This document shows positions 1 through 7,546 of a DNA stretch of 64,000 bases, piece after piece. Under the pieces are notes generated by a model. It worked only from the letters and a program-made list of their open reading frames with translations. It searched no databases and was not told the DNA's origin. Source of the stretch: Helicobacter sp. 12S02634-8 (GTDB lineage: Bacteria > Campylobacterota > Campylobacteria > Campylobacterales > Helicobacteraceae); contig NZ_MLAP01000003.1 in the NCBI RefSeq assembly GCF_002272865.1, forward strand, positions 102,170 to 166,169, written 5' to 3'. Made by a program: the position numbers and the translations under genes. Within the stretch, counting starts at the first letter, position 1. The number at the start of each line of letters is the position of its first letter.

Positions 1-1
1 G

Positions 2-355
2 CCTAATCGCAATGTGGTCAATGCCAATATCATCAACTGCACCGATAGTGAAAAAAGACGCATAGAGTGGGTCTTTGGAGTTAGGTATGATAGCGATATT
101 GAAGTTGTGCGCGGGATTTTAAAGACTACCATAGCCCAGATGGATAAAATCGACCAAGATATGACGCCATTTGTGGGAGTGACAGATTTTGGCGCTAATG
201 CTGTGTGTTTTACCATCAGAGTGTGGGCAAAGATTCAAGATAATGTATTTTCTATCCGTTCTGAACTCATCGAAGCCACCAAGGCAGCCTTAGACGCAGC
301 GCACATAGAGATCCCGCCCCAAAAGCTTGATATCACATTATTGAATCAGCTCTAA
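2..355 (+). CDS. MscS-family mechanosensitive channel, C-terminal part
   Basis: This is the C-terminal end of a small-conductance mechanosensitive channel; the gene begins before the window. The frame is open from base 2 and reads PNRNVVNANIINCTDSEKRR. That matches the MscS beta-domain segment around the 'IPN...I.N.S..' loop, followed by the C-terminal alpha/beta domain. Channels of this family sit in the inner membrane and release solutes on osmotic downshock. The pore helices lie outside the window. The stop is 25 bp before mqnX on the same strand, so the two may be co-transcribed. A second, larger MscS-like gene lies at 37355-39205. Confidence 0.85.
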   Translation, partial: PNRNVVNANIINCTDSEKRRIEWVFGVRYDSDIEVVRGILKTTIAQMDKIDQDMTPFVGVTDFGANAVCFTIRVWAKIQDNVFSIRSELIEATKAALDAAHIEIPPQKLDITLLNQL

Positions 356-380
356 GAGGCACTAAGGAGATAATATAACA

Positions 381-1634
381 ATGGAACAAAACATTACGCT
401 CATAGGTGCGAGTAAGCTTTTTGTTTGTGATGAGAGCTTTGAGGTGATTGATGAGGGCGCGATAGCTTTCCAAAGCAATCCAAATGGACGCAATACAATC
501 ATTGAAACTGGCACTTATGCAGCATTGAGTGCTCGATACCCCCAAGGACGTTTTTATAAAGATGGCGTGATTTTGCCTTCTTTTGTCAATGCCCATATTC
601 ATTTTGAATTTGGCAACAATACTAGTCAGTTTGTCTATGGGAGTTTTGAGAGATGGCTAGAGAGCGTGATGGCTAAGCGCGATGGGGTGCTTAGTGATTT
701 CACTTTGGCCCTAAAAGACTCTATCCAAGAGCAATTGATGAGCGGGGTAGGCAGTGTGGGGGCTATCAGCAGCTATGGTGGAGATATGTCCCTTTTGGCA
801 GACTCTCCTTTGCGTGTGGTGTATTTCAATGAAGCGATTGGCTCAACACCGAGTGCGCTAGATTTTTTATATAGTAATTTCAAAGCCCGCTATGCAAGTG
901 CTAAAGCCCTCCAGTCAGATACTTTTATCCCTGCGATTGCCTTGCATGCACCTTATTCTGTCCATAGTGTGCTAGCTAAACGCGTTTTAGAGATGGCTAG
1001 AAAAGACCAATGCCCCCTTTCGGTGCATTTTTTAGAATCACAAGCAGAATACCAATGGCTCCAAAACGCACAAGGTTGGTTCAAGGAATTCTATACCAAT
1101 ATTCTCAAGATCCCCACGCCCAAACCTCTCTATAGCATTGAAGAATTTTTAGGTCTTTTTGATGGGCTAGGGGCGTTATGGACACATTGTCTGTTTGCCA
1201 CGCCCAAAGAGCTCGAATACATCGCTCAAAAAGGCAATGTCATCTCTTGCCCTCGCTCCAATCGCTTGTTGTGCGGGAAATATCTTGATTTGGAGCGCTT
1301 GCTTTCTTGCGGGCTCAAGCCGATTTTTGGGACTGATGGCAAAAGCTCTAATAACAATCTCAATATGCTCGATGAATTGCGGACAGCCTTGTTTGCTTAC
1401 CCTCAGATGGATATAGAGAGGCTTGCTCAGATGATACTTTTGGGCGCTAGTCTTTATCCTGCTAGAGCTTTAGGGCTGGATAATGGCGTGCTGACTGCGG
1501 GTAAATGGGCCGATATCAGTGTGTTTGTATGCCCTGATATTTCTCAAAGCACGCAAGCCCCCTTGCAGTTTCTTTTGCACTCTCAAAAGGTCAAGACTCT
1601 TTATATCAATGGCAAGGCAGTTCTTTTTGAATAA
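381..1634 (+). CDS. mqnX: Aminofutalosine deaminase (amidohydrolase family)
   Basis: A 417-residue amidohydrolase related to H. pylori HP0267, which deaminates 6-amino-6-deoxyfutalosine to futalosine in the alternative menaquinone pathway of Campylobacterota. Visible metal-binding features are the HIH motif at residues 72-74, a histidine in HAPYSVH, another in VHFLES, and the aspartate in FGTDGKSS. The length fits the family. An ATG follows AAGGAG at a normal distance. Older annotation often calls this family 'chlorohydrolase' or 'metallo-dependent hydrolase'. In H. pylori the gene sits next to HP0268 and miaB; here those genes are about 49 kb away, so the order has been rearranged. Confidence 0.88.
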   Translation: MEQNITLIGASKLFVCDESFEVIDEGAIAFQSNPNGRNTIIETGTYAALSARYPQGRFYKDGVILPSFVNAHIHFEFGNNTSQFVYGSFERWLESVMAKRDGVLSDFTLALKDSIQEQLMSGVGSVGAISSYGGDMSLLADSPLRVVYFNEAIGSTPSALDFLYSNFKARYASAKALQSDTFIPAIALHAPYSVHSVLAKRVLEMARKDQCPLSVHFLESQAEYQWLQNAQGWFKEFYTNILKIPTPKPLYSIEEFLGLFDGLGALWTHCLFATPKELEYIAQKGNVISCPRSNRLLCGKYLDLERLLSCGLKPIFGTDGKSSNNNLNMLDELRTALFAYPQMDIERLAQMILLGASLYPARALGLDNGVLTAGKWADISVFVCPDISQSTQAPLQFLLHSQKVKTLYINGKAVLFE

Positions 1635-1674
1635 GCCTTGCAAATAAGTCCTGATAGCAGGGGCTTGTGAGGCT

Positions 1675-2157
1675 TTAGCGATTGGTGATTGTTTCTGGGT
1701 AGAGATCGTGGTTTAAGAGTCGGTATTGGGCCATTTCTTCATATTTGCTTTTTGGGAGTCCGTAGTTTGCATATGGATCGATACTAATCCCCCCACGAGG
1801 GGTGAATTTCCCCCATACTTCAATATATTTAGGTGCCATCAGTGCTATGAGGTCTTTCATAATGATATTGATACAATCCTCGTGGAATCCCCCGTGATTG
1901 CGGAAGCTAAAGAGGTAGAGCTTGAGGGATTTGGACTCTACCATTTTTATAGCAGGGATATAGCTGATATAGATTGTCGCAAAGTCGGGCTGGGAGGTGA
2001 TCGGGCAGAGGCTGGTGAATTCTGGGCAGTTGAATTTGACAAAATAGTCATTTTCAGGGTGCTTGTTATCAAAAGCTTCTAAAATATTGGGATTATAATC
2101 AAAGGCATAGGCAATGTTTTGATTCCCTAATAAGCTGAGTTTGTCTGATGGATTCAT
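1675..2157 (-). CDS. queF: NADPH-dependent 7-cyano-7-deazaguanine reductase QueF
   Basis: QueF reduces preQ0 to preQ1 in queuosine biosynthesis. The catalytic-cysteine region reads [17 protein letters not shown], and the QueF motif [17 protein letters not shown] with FHE follows. The protein is about 160 residues, the size of the short single-domain (type I) QueF. The start is placed at the ATG reading MNPSDK because AGGAG lies five bases upstream; the frame stays open ten codons further but without a ribosome site. It is convergent with mqnX, 40 bp apart. Confidence 0.92.
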   Translation of the reverse strand: MNPSDKLSLLGNQNIAYAFDYNPNILEAFDNKHPENDYFVKFNCPEFTSLCPITSQPDFATIYISYIPAIKMVESKSLKLYLFSFRNHGGFHEDCINIIMKDLIALMAPKYIEVWGKFTPRGGISIDPYANYGLPKSKYEEMAQYRLLNHDLYPETITNR

Positions 2158-2272
2158 TGGAGCTCCTATAAAATTGTGATTATACAAATTTTATGCAGAT
2201 TTTATGCAATCAATCCACTCAAAAATCCACCCAACATATATGAATCACAAAGCAGCTTTTTGTTTCGCGTTT

Positions 2273-2292
2273 AAGCTAGGCAGATCTAGCTT
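2273..2292. terminator. Perfect 7-bp inverted repeat upstream of the GmrSD-like gene
   Basis: AAGCTAG (2273-2279) and CTAGCTT (2286-2292) are perfect inverted repeats six bases apart, followed by TTAAC. This could be a short transcription stop or an operator. It lies in the 262-bp gap between the divergent queF and GmrSD-like genes. Confidence 0.35.
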
Positions 2293-2346
2293 TTAACTGA
2301 TAGAGATATGATTAAAAGGAATATTTTAGACACTAGAAAGTTAGGC

Positions 2347-2352
2347 TATAAT
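2347..2352 (+). promoter_or_regulatory. Candidate -10 box for the GmrSD-like gene
   Basis: TATAAT lies about 70 bp before the GTG start. Campylobacterota sigma-70 promoters usually have a clear -10 box and a weak -35 region, as here. The leader ends in GGAGGG at 2409-2414. Confidence 0.45.
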
Positions 2353-2419
2353 ATAAAAGATTGCAGCCTATACACACCAAGGGTTGGGGTAATCTATTAT
2401 ATTTATTTGGAGGGAACTT

Positions 2420-2860
2420 GTGTCAAAATTAAATGTAGATCATAAGACAATAAAAGCTTTATTTCAAGAGAAGAAGACTGATTTTCTTATCCCTGATTAT
2501 CAGCGACCATATGCGTGGGGAGAAACAGAGTGTCAGGCCTTATGGGAGGATATTTTTACTTTTGCGATTCCTGATGGTGATAGCACAAAATTTGATAGCA
2601 ATAGCGAGTATTTCCTTGGTCCAATCGTAACTTTCAAGAATAAAGATGGAAAAATGGAGATCATAGATGGTCAGCAACGTTTGACTACACTGATGCTCCT
2701 CCTTCGTGCATTTTATTCTAAATTTGGGGATATGCAAGATGAGGACTCGAAAGCAACAAAACAGAATATCGAAAAGTGCCTCTGGAAAACAGATGAATTT
2801 GGCAAACCAATCAATAAAGAGGGCAAACCAATATCGGGGGGGGGGGGGATTATGTGCTAA
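2420..2860 (+). CDS. Phase-variable GmrSD-like (DUF262/DUF1524) protein, N-terminal half, OFF register
   Basis: This is the DUF262 half of a GmrSD-type protein. DUF262 is a ParB/sulfiredoxin-like nucleotide-binding domain that, in type IV restriction enzymes such as GmrSD, couples NTP hydrolysis to cleavage of modified DNA. Key residues are visible: IPDYQRPYAW at 24-33 and the DGQQR motif at 83-87. The start is GTG, preceded by GGAGGG. After about 140 codons the frame enters 13 consecutive G (2836-2848) and terminates four codons later (ATT ATG TGC TAA). The rest of the protein continues in another frame from 2848. A tract of 14 or 11 G would join the halves into a protein of about 590 residues. 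Confidence 0.85.
   Translation: MSKLNVDHKTIKALFQEKKTDFLIPDYQRPYAWGETECQALWEDIFTFAIPDGDSTKFDSNSEYFLGPIVTFKNKDGKMEIIDGQQRLTTLMLLLRAFYSKFGDMQDEDSKATKQNIEKCLWKTDEFGKPINKEGKPISGGGGIMC
2836..2848 (+). repeat. Poly-G tract of 13, phase-variation switch in the GmrSD-like gene
   Basis: Thirteen consecutive G interrupt the open reading frame exactly where the two halves change frame. Homopolymeric G tracts of this length slip during replication in Helicobacter and Campylobacter. With 13 or 12 G the product is truncated; with 14 or 11 G it is continuous. Confidence 0.9.
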
Positions 2861-4191
2861 AAATTGATTCTGAAGTTGCCACAGATAAAGAAAAAGATGA
2901 ATTTCTTGATATTTTACGCACAGGCGATTCTAAGGAGCAGAAAAGCCGTTATGCCAAAAATTATTATTTCTTTGAAAGTAAAATTCAAGATTTTAAAGAC
3001 AAATACCCCCACTATTTTGCACATCTGCCGACAAGAATTATGAATAATTGTATCTTGCTACCCATTGAAGCAGAATCGCAAGATACGGCTTTGCGTATTT
3101 TTTCAACCTTAAATGACCGCGGAAAACCATTATCGGATGCAGATATTTTTAAGGCCCAGTTTTATAAATTCTATTCCTCGCTTGGGAAAAAGGACTGGTT
3201 TATTGAAAAGTGGAAAGAGCTTGAAAAAATATGTGAGAAAATTTTTAATTCGACTTCTGTCACTCCGATGGACGAACTCTTTACAAGGTATATGTATTTT
3301 ATTCGTGCGAAAAAAGGTATTAAGTCTTCGACCACAGAAGCTCTTCGTAAATTTTATGAAAAAGATGGATATGCCATTCTGAAAAATGAAAAAACATTAG
3401 AGGATTTAGAAGTTCTTGCAAAATTTTGGAATGATGTTTCAAAGCAAGAGGGCGATAGATTTTCAGATCGTATTCTTCGCTGCCTATTTGTGTTGAACTA
3501 TGCACCAAATGGTATGTGGACTTACTTTGTATCTGTCTATTTTATGCAGAATAAGGACGCTGATGGAATGCTCGATGATGATTTATTTTATACGTTCTTG
3601 AATAAAACAATAGGGTTTGTATGGACATATGCAATCACGAATCCGAGTGTGAGTGCACTCCGAACCCCAGTGTATGCTGAGATGATAAACATCGTAAACG
3701 ACAAGCCTGTAACATTTGATGCTTTTAGGTTCGATACAGATAAAGTTAGAAATATGTTTTTAAACTTCAGCTTCAAAAATCCTCGTCCAATCACAAAAGC
3801 TATGGTTACTTGGTGGGCATATCAAAGCGATGGACAAGAGCTCATGCCTCTTCAACCCCCTTTTGATATTGAGCATATTTACCCAACAAAACGGCAGGAA
3901 AGCGAACAATCCTTAGGAGATGAGCGCAACCTTGAAGCCCTTGGGAATAAAGCACTGCTTGAAAAAGGCATTAATATCAGAGCTTCTGATTATCGCTTCG
4001 TTGATAAGAAAAAATATTACCTTGGATTTACGAATAGCCGTAACCAGAAAAAAGACGGCACAAAGGTACATGAATTAAGAGAACTCGCTAACACGTTCGA
4101 TGATTTTACAGAAAAAGATATTGTTGCAAGAAATTCAAAAATTATCGAGGAATTTTTAGAGTTCTTAAAAAATAATGATTTGATAAGCTGA
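2854..4191 (+). CDS. Phase-variable GmrSD-like protein, C-terminal half with DUF1524 HNH nuclease
   Basis: This frame continues the gene that begins at 2420 and is open from within the G tract (GAT TAT GTG CTA). The GTG at 2854 has no ribosome site, so it is not an independent gene. A helical region of about 300 residues includes the DUF262-typical segment FSTLNDRGKPLSDADIFK. It is followed by a DUF1524-type HNH nuclease, with FDIEHIYPTKR as the His-containing motif and NLEALGNKALLEKGIN as the Asn/Lys part, then ending LEFLKNNDLIS. In GmrSD-like enzymes this domain cuts DNA. Base use is AT-rich compared with the neighbouring mqnX and ald. Nothing else of a restriction system is adjacent, so it acts alone as in single-gene type IV systems. 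Confidence 0.85.
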   Translation: MLKIDSEVATDKEKDEFLDILRTGDSKEQKSRYAKNYYFFESKIQDFKDKYPHYFAHLPTRIMNNCILLPIEAESQDTALRIFSTLNDRGKPLSDADIFKAQFYKFYSSLGKKDWFIEKWKELEKICEKIFNSTSVTPMDELFTRYMYFIRAKKGIKSSTTEALRKFYEKDGYAILKNEKTLEDLEVLAKFWNDVSKQEGDRFSDRILRCLFVLNYAPNGMWTYFVSVYFMQNKDADGMLDDDLFYTFLNKTIGFVWTYAITNPSVSALRTPVYAEMINIVNDKPVTFDAFRFDTDKVRNMFLNFSFKNPRPITKAMVTWWAYQSDGQELMPLQPPFDIEHIYPTKRQESEQSLGDERNLEALGNKALLEKGINIRASDYRFVDKKKYYLGFTNSRNQKKDGTKVHELRELANTFDDFTEKDIVARNSKIIEEFLEFLKNNDLIS

Positions 4192-4217
4192 TTTAGCGAT
4201 AATAGCGATAAATCCCC

Positions 4218-4234
4218 CCCTCTTTTTAGGAGGG
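4218..4234. terminator. Weak hairpin between convergent genes
   Basis: CCCTC (4218-4222) pairs with GAGGG (4230-4234) in the 64-bp gap between the GmrSD-like gene and ald. A run of seven C precedes it. There is no clear T tail, so it is only a candidate terminator. Confidence 0.25.
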
Positions 4235-4255
4235 AGAGATAGGGGATTAAGGGGT

Positions 4256-5374
4256 TTAGGAGTGGGCTTTGAGTGCTTCTATGGGGTCAAAATATTTCAT
4301 ATCAAATGCTTCGGCCACGCCTTTGTAAGTAACTTTACCATCAATGGTATTGACACCTTCTGTAAGATCAGGGATTTCCAAGCAGGCATTTCTTGCTCCC
4401 ATATTTGCGATTTTGAGCCCATAGGGGATTGTTGTGTTTGTGAGTGCGATGGTTGAGGTCTTTGCGACAGCACCGGGCATATTCGCAACTGAATAATGCA
4501 CAATCCCATCAATGATATAAATCGGATCTGTGTGCGTTGTGGGGTGAGAAGTTTCGATACAGCCACCTTGATCGATCGCTACATCGACAATCACAGAGCC
4601 CTTTTTCATCAAGCCAAGGTGCTCTTTTCTGATGAGTTTGGGTGCTTTGCTCCCTGGGATCAGGACAGATCCGACTAAAATATCGCAATCTTGCACGCAT
4701 TCTTTGATATTGCCCGCATCGCTATAGAGTGTGGTGATTTTGGAGTGGAAAACTTGATCGATGTATTCTAAGCGATTGAGATCAATATCTAACATCACCA
4801 CTTCAGCCCCAAGCCCCAAGGCCATCTGCGCTGCATTGAAGCCAACGATCCCAGCGCCCAATATCAGCACCTTGCCCTTGCGTGTGCCTGGGACTCCGCC
4901 AATAAATGTGCCATTGCCTCCATAGGTCTTTTCTAGGTATTTTGCCCCCTCGATGATAGAGAGCCGCCCAGCAATAGAGCTCATCGGTGCTAGACAAGGC
5001 AAGCTTCTGCCCTTTTTGATTGTTTCATAAGCGACAGAAAAAATCTTTTTTTCTATGAGCATTTCAGTGAGTTTTTTGTCATTAGCAAGATGTAGATAGG
5101 TGTAGAGTATTTGTCCCTCTTTGAAAAACTTGTATTCTTCTTTGATGGGCTCTTTGACCTTGATGATGAGCTCGCTTTTGTCAAAAAGCTCTTCTTTACT
5201 CACGATCTTTGCACCTGCCTTTTGGTAATCGCTATCATAAAAGTTGATACTCTCCCCAGCATTTGTTTCTACATAAACCGTATGGCCTGCTTCAGTGAAG
5301 GTATGGACATTAGAGGGAGTGAGCCCAACGCGAAATTCATGGTCTTTGACTTCTTTTGGACAACCGATAAGCAT
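4256..5374 (-). CDS. ald: Alanine dehydrogenase
   Basis: Converts L-alanine to pyruvate and ammonia with NAD. At 372 residues it has the usual length. The N-terminal AlaDh/PNT domain begins MLIGCPKEVKDHEFRVGLTP, and the central Rossmann domain contains ILGAGIVGFNAAQMALGLGA. An ATG lies behind AAAGGA. It sits 16 bp downstream of an NSS sodium:amino-acid symporter on the same strand, so uptake and deamination of alanine (or a related amino acid) are probably one operon. The substrate link is inferred. Confidence 0.94.
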   Translation of the reverse strand: MLIGCPKEVKDHEFRVGLTPSNVHTFTEAGHTVYVETNAGESINFYDSDYQKAGAKIVSKEELFDKSELIIKVKEPIKEEYKFFKEGQILYTYLHLANDKKLTEMLIEKKIFSVAYETIKKGRSLPCLAPMSSIAGRLSIIEGAKYLEKTYGGNGTFIGGVPGTRKGKVLILGAGIVGFNAAQMALGLGAEVVMLDIDLNRLEYIDQVFHSKITTLYSDAGNIKECVQDCDILVGSVLIPGSKAPKLIRKEHLGLMKKGSVIVDVAIDQGGCIETSHPTTHTDPIYIIDGIVHYSVANMPGAVAKTSTIALTNTTIPYGLKIANMGARNACLEIPDLTEGVNTIDGKVTYKGVAEAFDMKYFDPIEALKAHS

Positions 5375-5390
5375 TTTATTTCCTTTGTGT

Positions 5391-6761
5391 TTAAGATTGA
5401 GTTATCCCAAATATGAAAATTATAAGGATAACAATTGGTGCAATAAACTTTATATAGTAAAACCAAACGCTCACTAAATGTGTTTTTATCTTCCCTTGGT
5501 TGGATATCTCAGAAATCGCATCTTTTTTAAGCACCCAGCCCACATAAATGCAGCACAATAGGGCAGTGAGGATAAAGAAAATATTGCCACTGATAAAATC
5601 AAAACTATCAAAGATATTTTTTCCTTTGATGATGATTATATCCCTCCAAGGTCCATAGGCAAGGATAGATGGGATATTGCCTAGTAAAAATGTAACAATG
5701 AGTGTCCAATTGGTAGCACTTTTTTTGGAGAATTTGAATTTTTCCTCCAATACAGAGATGATCACTTGATAAAGCGTTAGGCTTGTTGTGAGCGCAGCTG
5801 TGAGTAAAAATAAAAAGAACAGCACGCCAACAGCACTTCCAAAGTAAATATGCGAAAAAGCAATCGGAAGTGTTTTAAACACCAAAGAAGGTCCGCTATC
5901 AGGGGAGAGTCCCGCACTAAAGAGCACAGGGAAAATCATGAACCCAGCCAAAATTGCTACAATCGTGTTGATGACCCCTGTGAAAGTGGCTGTTTTGAAA
6001 AGATTTTCTTTTTTATTCAGATAAGATGACAAGGTAATCATCACGCCAAAGCCCAATGAGAGGGCAAAAAATACCTGTCCGAGCACATCGATAAAGAGCT
6101 TTGCTGAGAGCTTGGAAAAATCAGGCACTAGATAAAATTTTACCCCTGCCATAGCGTTTTCTAAAGTGAGATTTCTGATAATAATCACCACCAAACACAA
6201 AAACAAAAGCGGCATCAGCCATTTAGCAGCACGCTCAATCCCATCGATGATACCTTTTCGCAAAATCACCCAATTGATTGCGATAAAAATAAGAGTAAAA
6301 ATTCCCACTATCAAGGGATTGTTATCGATATGGTGTTCATAAAATAGATTTGTGTAGTCTTTGGTGATGGGGTGGGAGAGGTTGAAATTGCCTGTTAAAA
6401 TCTCAAAAATATACACAAACACCCAGCCACCCAAAACCATATAATACGCAATGATTCCAAAGCAACCAATAAGCCCCATATATCCGACAAGCTTCCAATA
6501 TCTCGAGATCTCTCTACCATCGCTGAGCTTGCCACCAAATGCATCAACAGAATTCGACATCATACGCCTGCCGATGACATTTTCTACGAGCACAATGGGA
6601 ATACCGATAAAAATCATCGCAATGATAAATACAAGCACATAAGCCCCACCACCATTTTCTCCCACAAGATAAGGGAAGCGCCAAGTCGCCCCAAAGCCTA
6701 TAGTCGCCCCTGCAACCGTTAAAAGATAAGTAAGAGTGTTACTCCAATTTTGCCTTTTCAA
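5391..6761 (-). CDS. Sodium-dependent amino-acid transporter, NSS/SNF family
   Basis: A 456-residue inner-membrane protein with the SNF signature in helix 1, including GFGATWRFPYLVGENGGGA, and about 11-12 predicted membrane segments. NSS proteins such as LeuT and MhsT use the sodium gradient to import amino acids. The start is the TTG behind AAGGAATAC; upstream frames do not extend it. Co-directional with ald immediately downstream, which suggests alanine as a substrate. H. pylori has related genes (HP0497/HP0498). A perfect palindrome lies 26 bp upstream of the start (6787-6805). Confidence 0.9.
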   Translation of the reverse strand: MKRQNWSNTLTYLLTVAGATIGFGATWRFPYLVGENGGGAYVLVFIIAMIFIGIPIVLVENVIGRRMMSNSVDAFGGKLSDGREISRYWKLVGYMGLIGCFGIIAYYMVLGGWVFVYIFEILTGNFNLSHPITKDYTNLFYEHHIDNNPLIVGIFTLIFIAINWVILRKGIIDGIERAAKWLMPLLFLCLVVIIIRNLTLENAMAGVKFYLVPDFSKLSAKLFIDVLGQVFFALSLGFGVMITLSSYLNKKENLFKTATFTGVINTIVAILAGFMIFPVLFSAGLSPDSGPSLVFKTLPIAFSHIYFGSAVGVLFFLFLLTAALTTSLTLYQVIISVLEEKFKFSKKSATNWTLIVTFLLGNIPSILAYGPWRDIIIIKGKNIFDSFDFISGNIFFILTALLCCIYVGWVLKKDAISEISNQGKIKTHLVSVWFYYIKFIAPIVILIIFIFGITQS

Positions 6762-6786
6762 AGTATTCCTTTGATTTTAGGATTTT

Positions 6787-6805
6787 TTCTATACAATGTA
6801 TAGAA
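6787..6805. promoter_or_regulatory. Operator-like palindrome upstream of the NSS-ald operon
   Basis: TTCTATAC-AAT-GTATAGAA is a perfect 8-bp inverted repeat with a 3-bp spacer, 26 bp before the transporter start codon. Its size and position fit a dimeric repressor site. Three GATAC/GTATC copies lie further along the divergent gap (6878-6882, 6908-6912, 6918-6922), the last two 10 bp apart. The cognate regulator is unknown. Confidence 0.4.
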
Positions 6806-6955
6806 TACAAAAAAAACCCAATCGGGGATAAAAATACATCTTTTTTAGAAAGAGGTATTTTGAGATAGTGTAATTTTGTATCACTTTTTTTTGTAAAGTT
6901 TAGATTTGATACGAATTGATACAACAAACTTTGATATTTGCAATAAGGGGAAGTG

Positions 6956-7534
6956 ATGAAAAAATACCTGATAGCTGTCTGTATGCTATGGTGTGTGCAA
7001 TCAAGTCTATGGGCTAAGAGTAATTTTGAGAGATTTGGAGATGTGTTTAGGTTGCTCCCTGTGTTTGTGGGGGTAGTATCTTTGGGTATGGAGGATTATA
7101 GGGGGTTTGGTGAGTTGGCCTTGGGGAGCTTGGTGACACAGGGCGTGATAGAAGGGGTCAAGAGGGGGTTTGATGCTGCACATAAAAATGGTCATAATAT
7201 TGCCTTTGCCAAGCGCCCTTGCTGCGAAGATTATAAGGGTATGCCAAGCGGGCATGCAGGGGGAGCGTTTTCTGCGGCAGGATTTGTATTTTATCGTTAT
7301 GGTTGGAAGCCTGCAATACCTGTGGGGATTCTAGCGATTTTGACAGATGCGTCTAGGGTCTATGCTAGAAAGCATAGTGTGTGGCAAGTCTTAGTGGGGA
7401 GTGCGATAGGTTGGGGGTTTGCGTGGCTTTTTACGAGCAAATACAAGCCCCATGATTTGGTAGTAACCCCTGATGTGGATATCGATGCGAGGGGGAATAC
7501 GATCTATAGTGTCCATATGGCCTATCGTTTTTAG
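6956..7534 (+). CDS. PAP2-superfamily phosphatase, secreted or membrane-anchored
   Basis: A 192-residue protein with an N-terminal signal-like segment (KKYLIAVCMLWCVQSSLWA) and the PAP2 phosphatase core. Motif II is PSGHAGGAF. Motif III is SRVYARKH followed by VWQ where most family members have Asp. The first motif (KRP) is also loosely spaced. Relatives dephosphorylate lipid A, undecaprenyl pyrophosphate or phosphatidylglycerol phosphate at the outer face of the inner membrane; the substrate cannot be read here. ATG at 6956 is chosen over the GTG one codon before because AAGGGG lies upstream. It is divergent from the NSS transporter. Confidence 0.75.
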   Translation: MKKYLIAVCMLWCVQSSLWAKSNFERFGDVFRLLPVFVGVVSLGMEDYRGFGELALGSLVTQGVIEGVKRGFDAAHKNGHNIAFAKRPCCEDYKGMPSGHAGGAFSAAGFVFYRYGWKPAIPVGILAILTDASRVYARKHSVWQVLVGSAIGWGFAWLFTSKYKPHDLVVTPDVDIDARGNTIYSVHMAYRF

Positions 7535-7546
7535 ACCTTTTTAGAC

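Noticed and set aside
1726..2082. Long plus-strand frame opposite queF
   Set aside because: It is the antisense shadow of a well-supported gene and has no ribosome site or domain.
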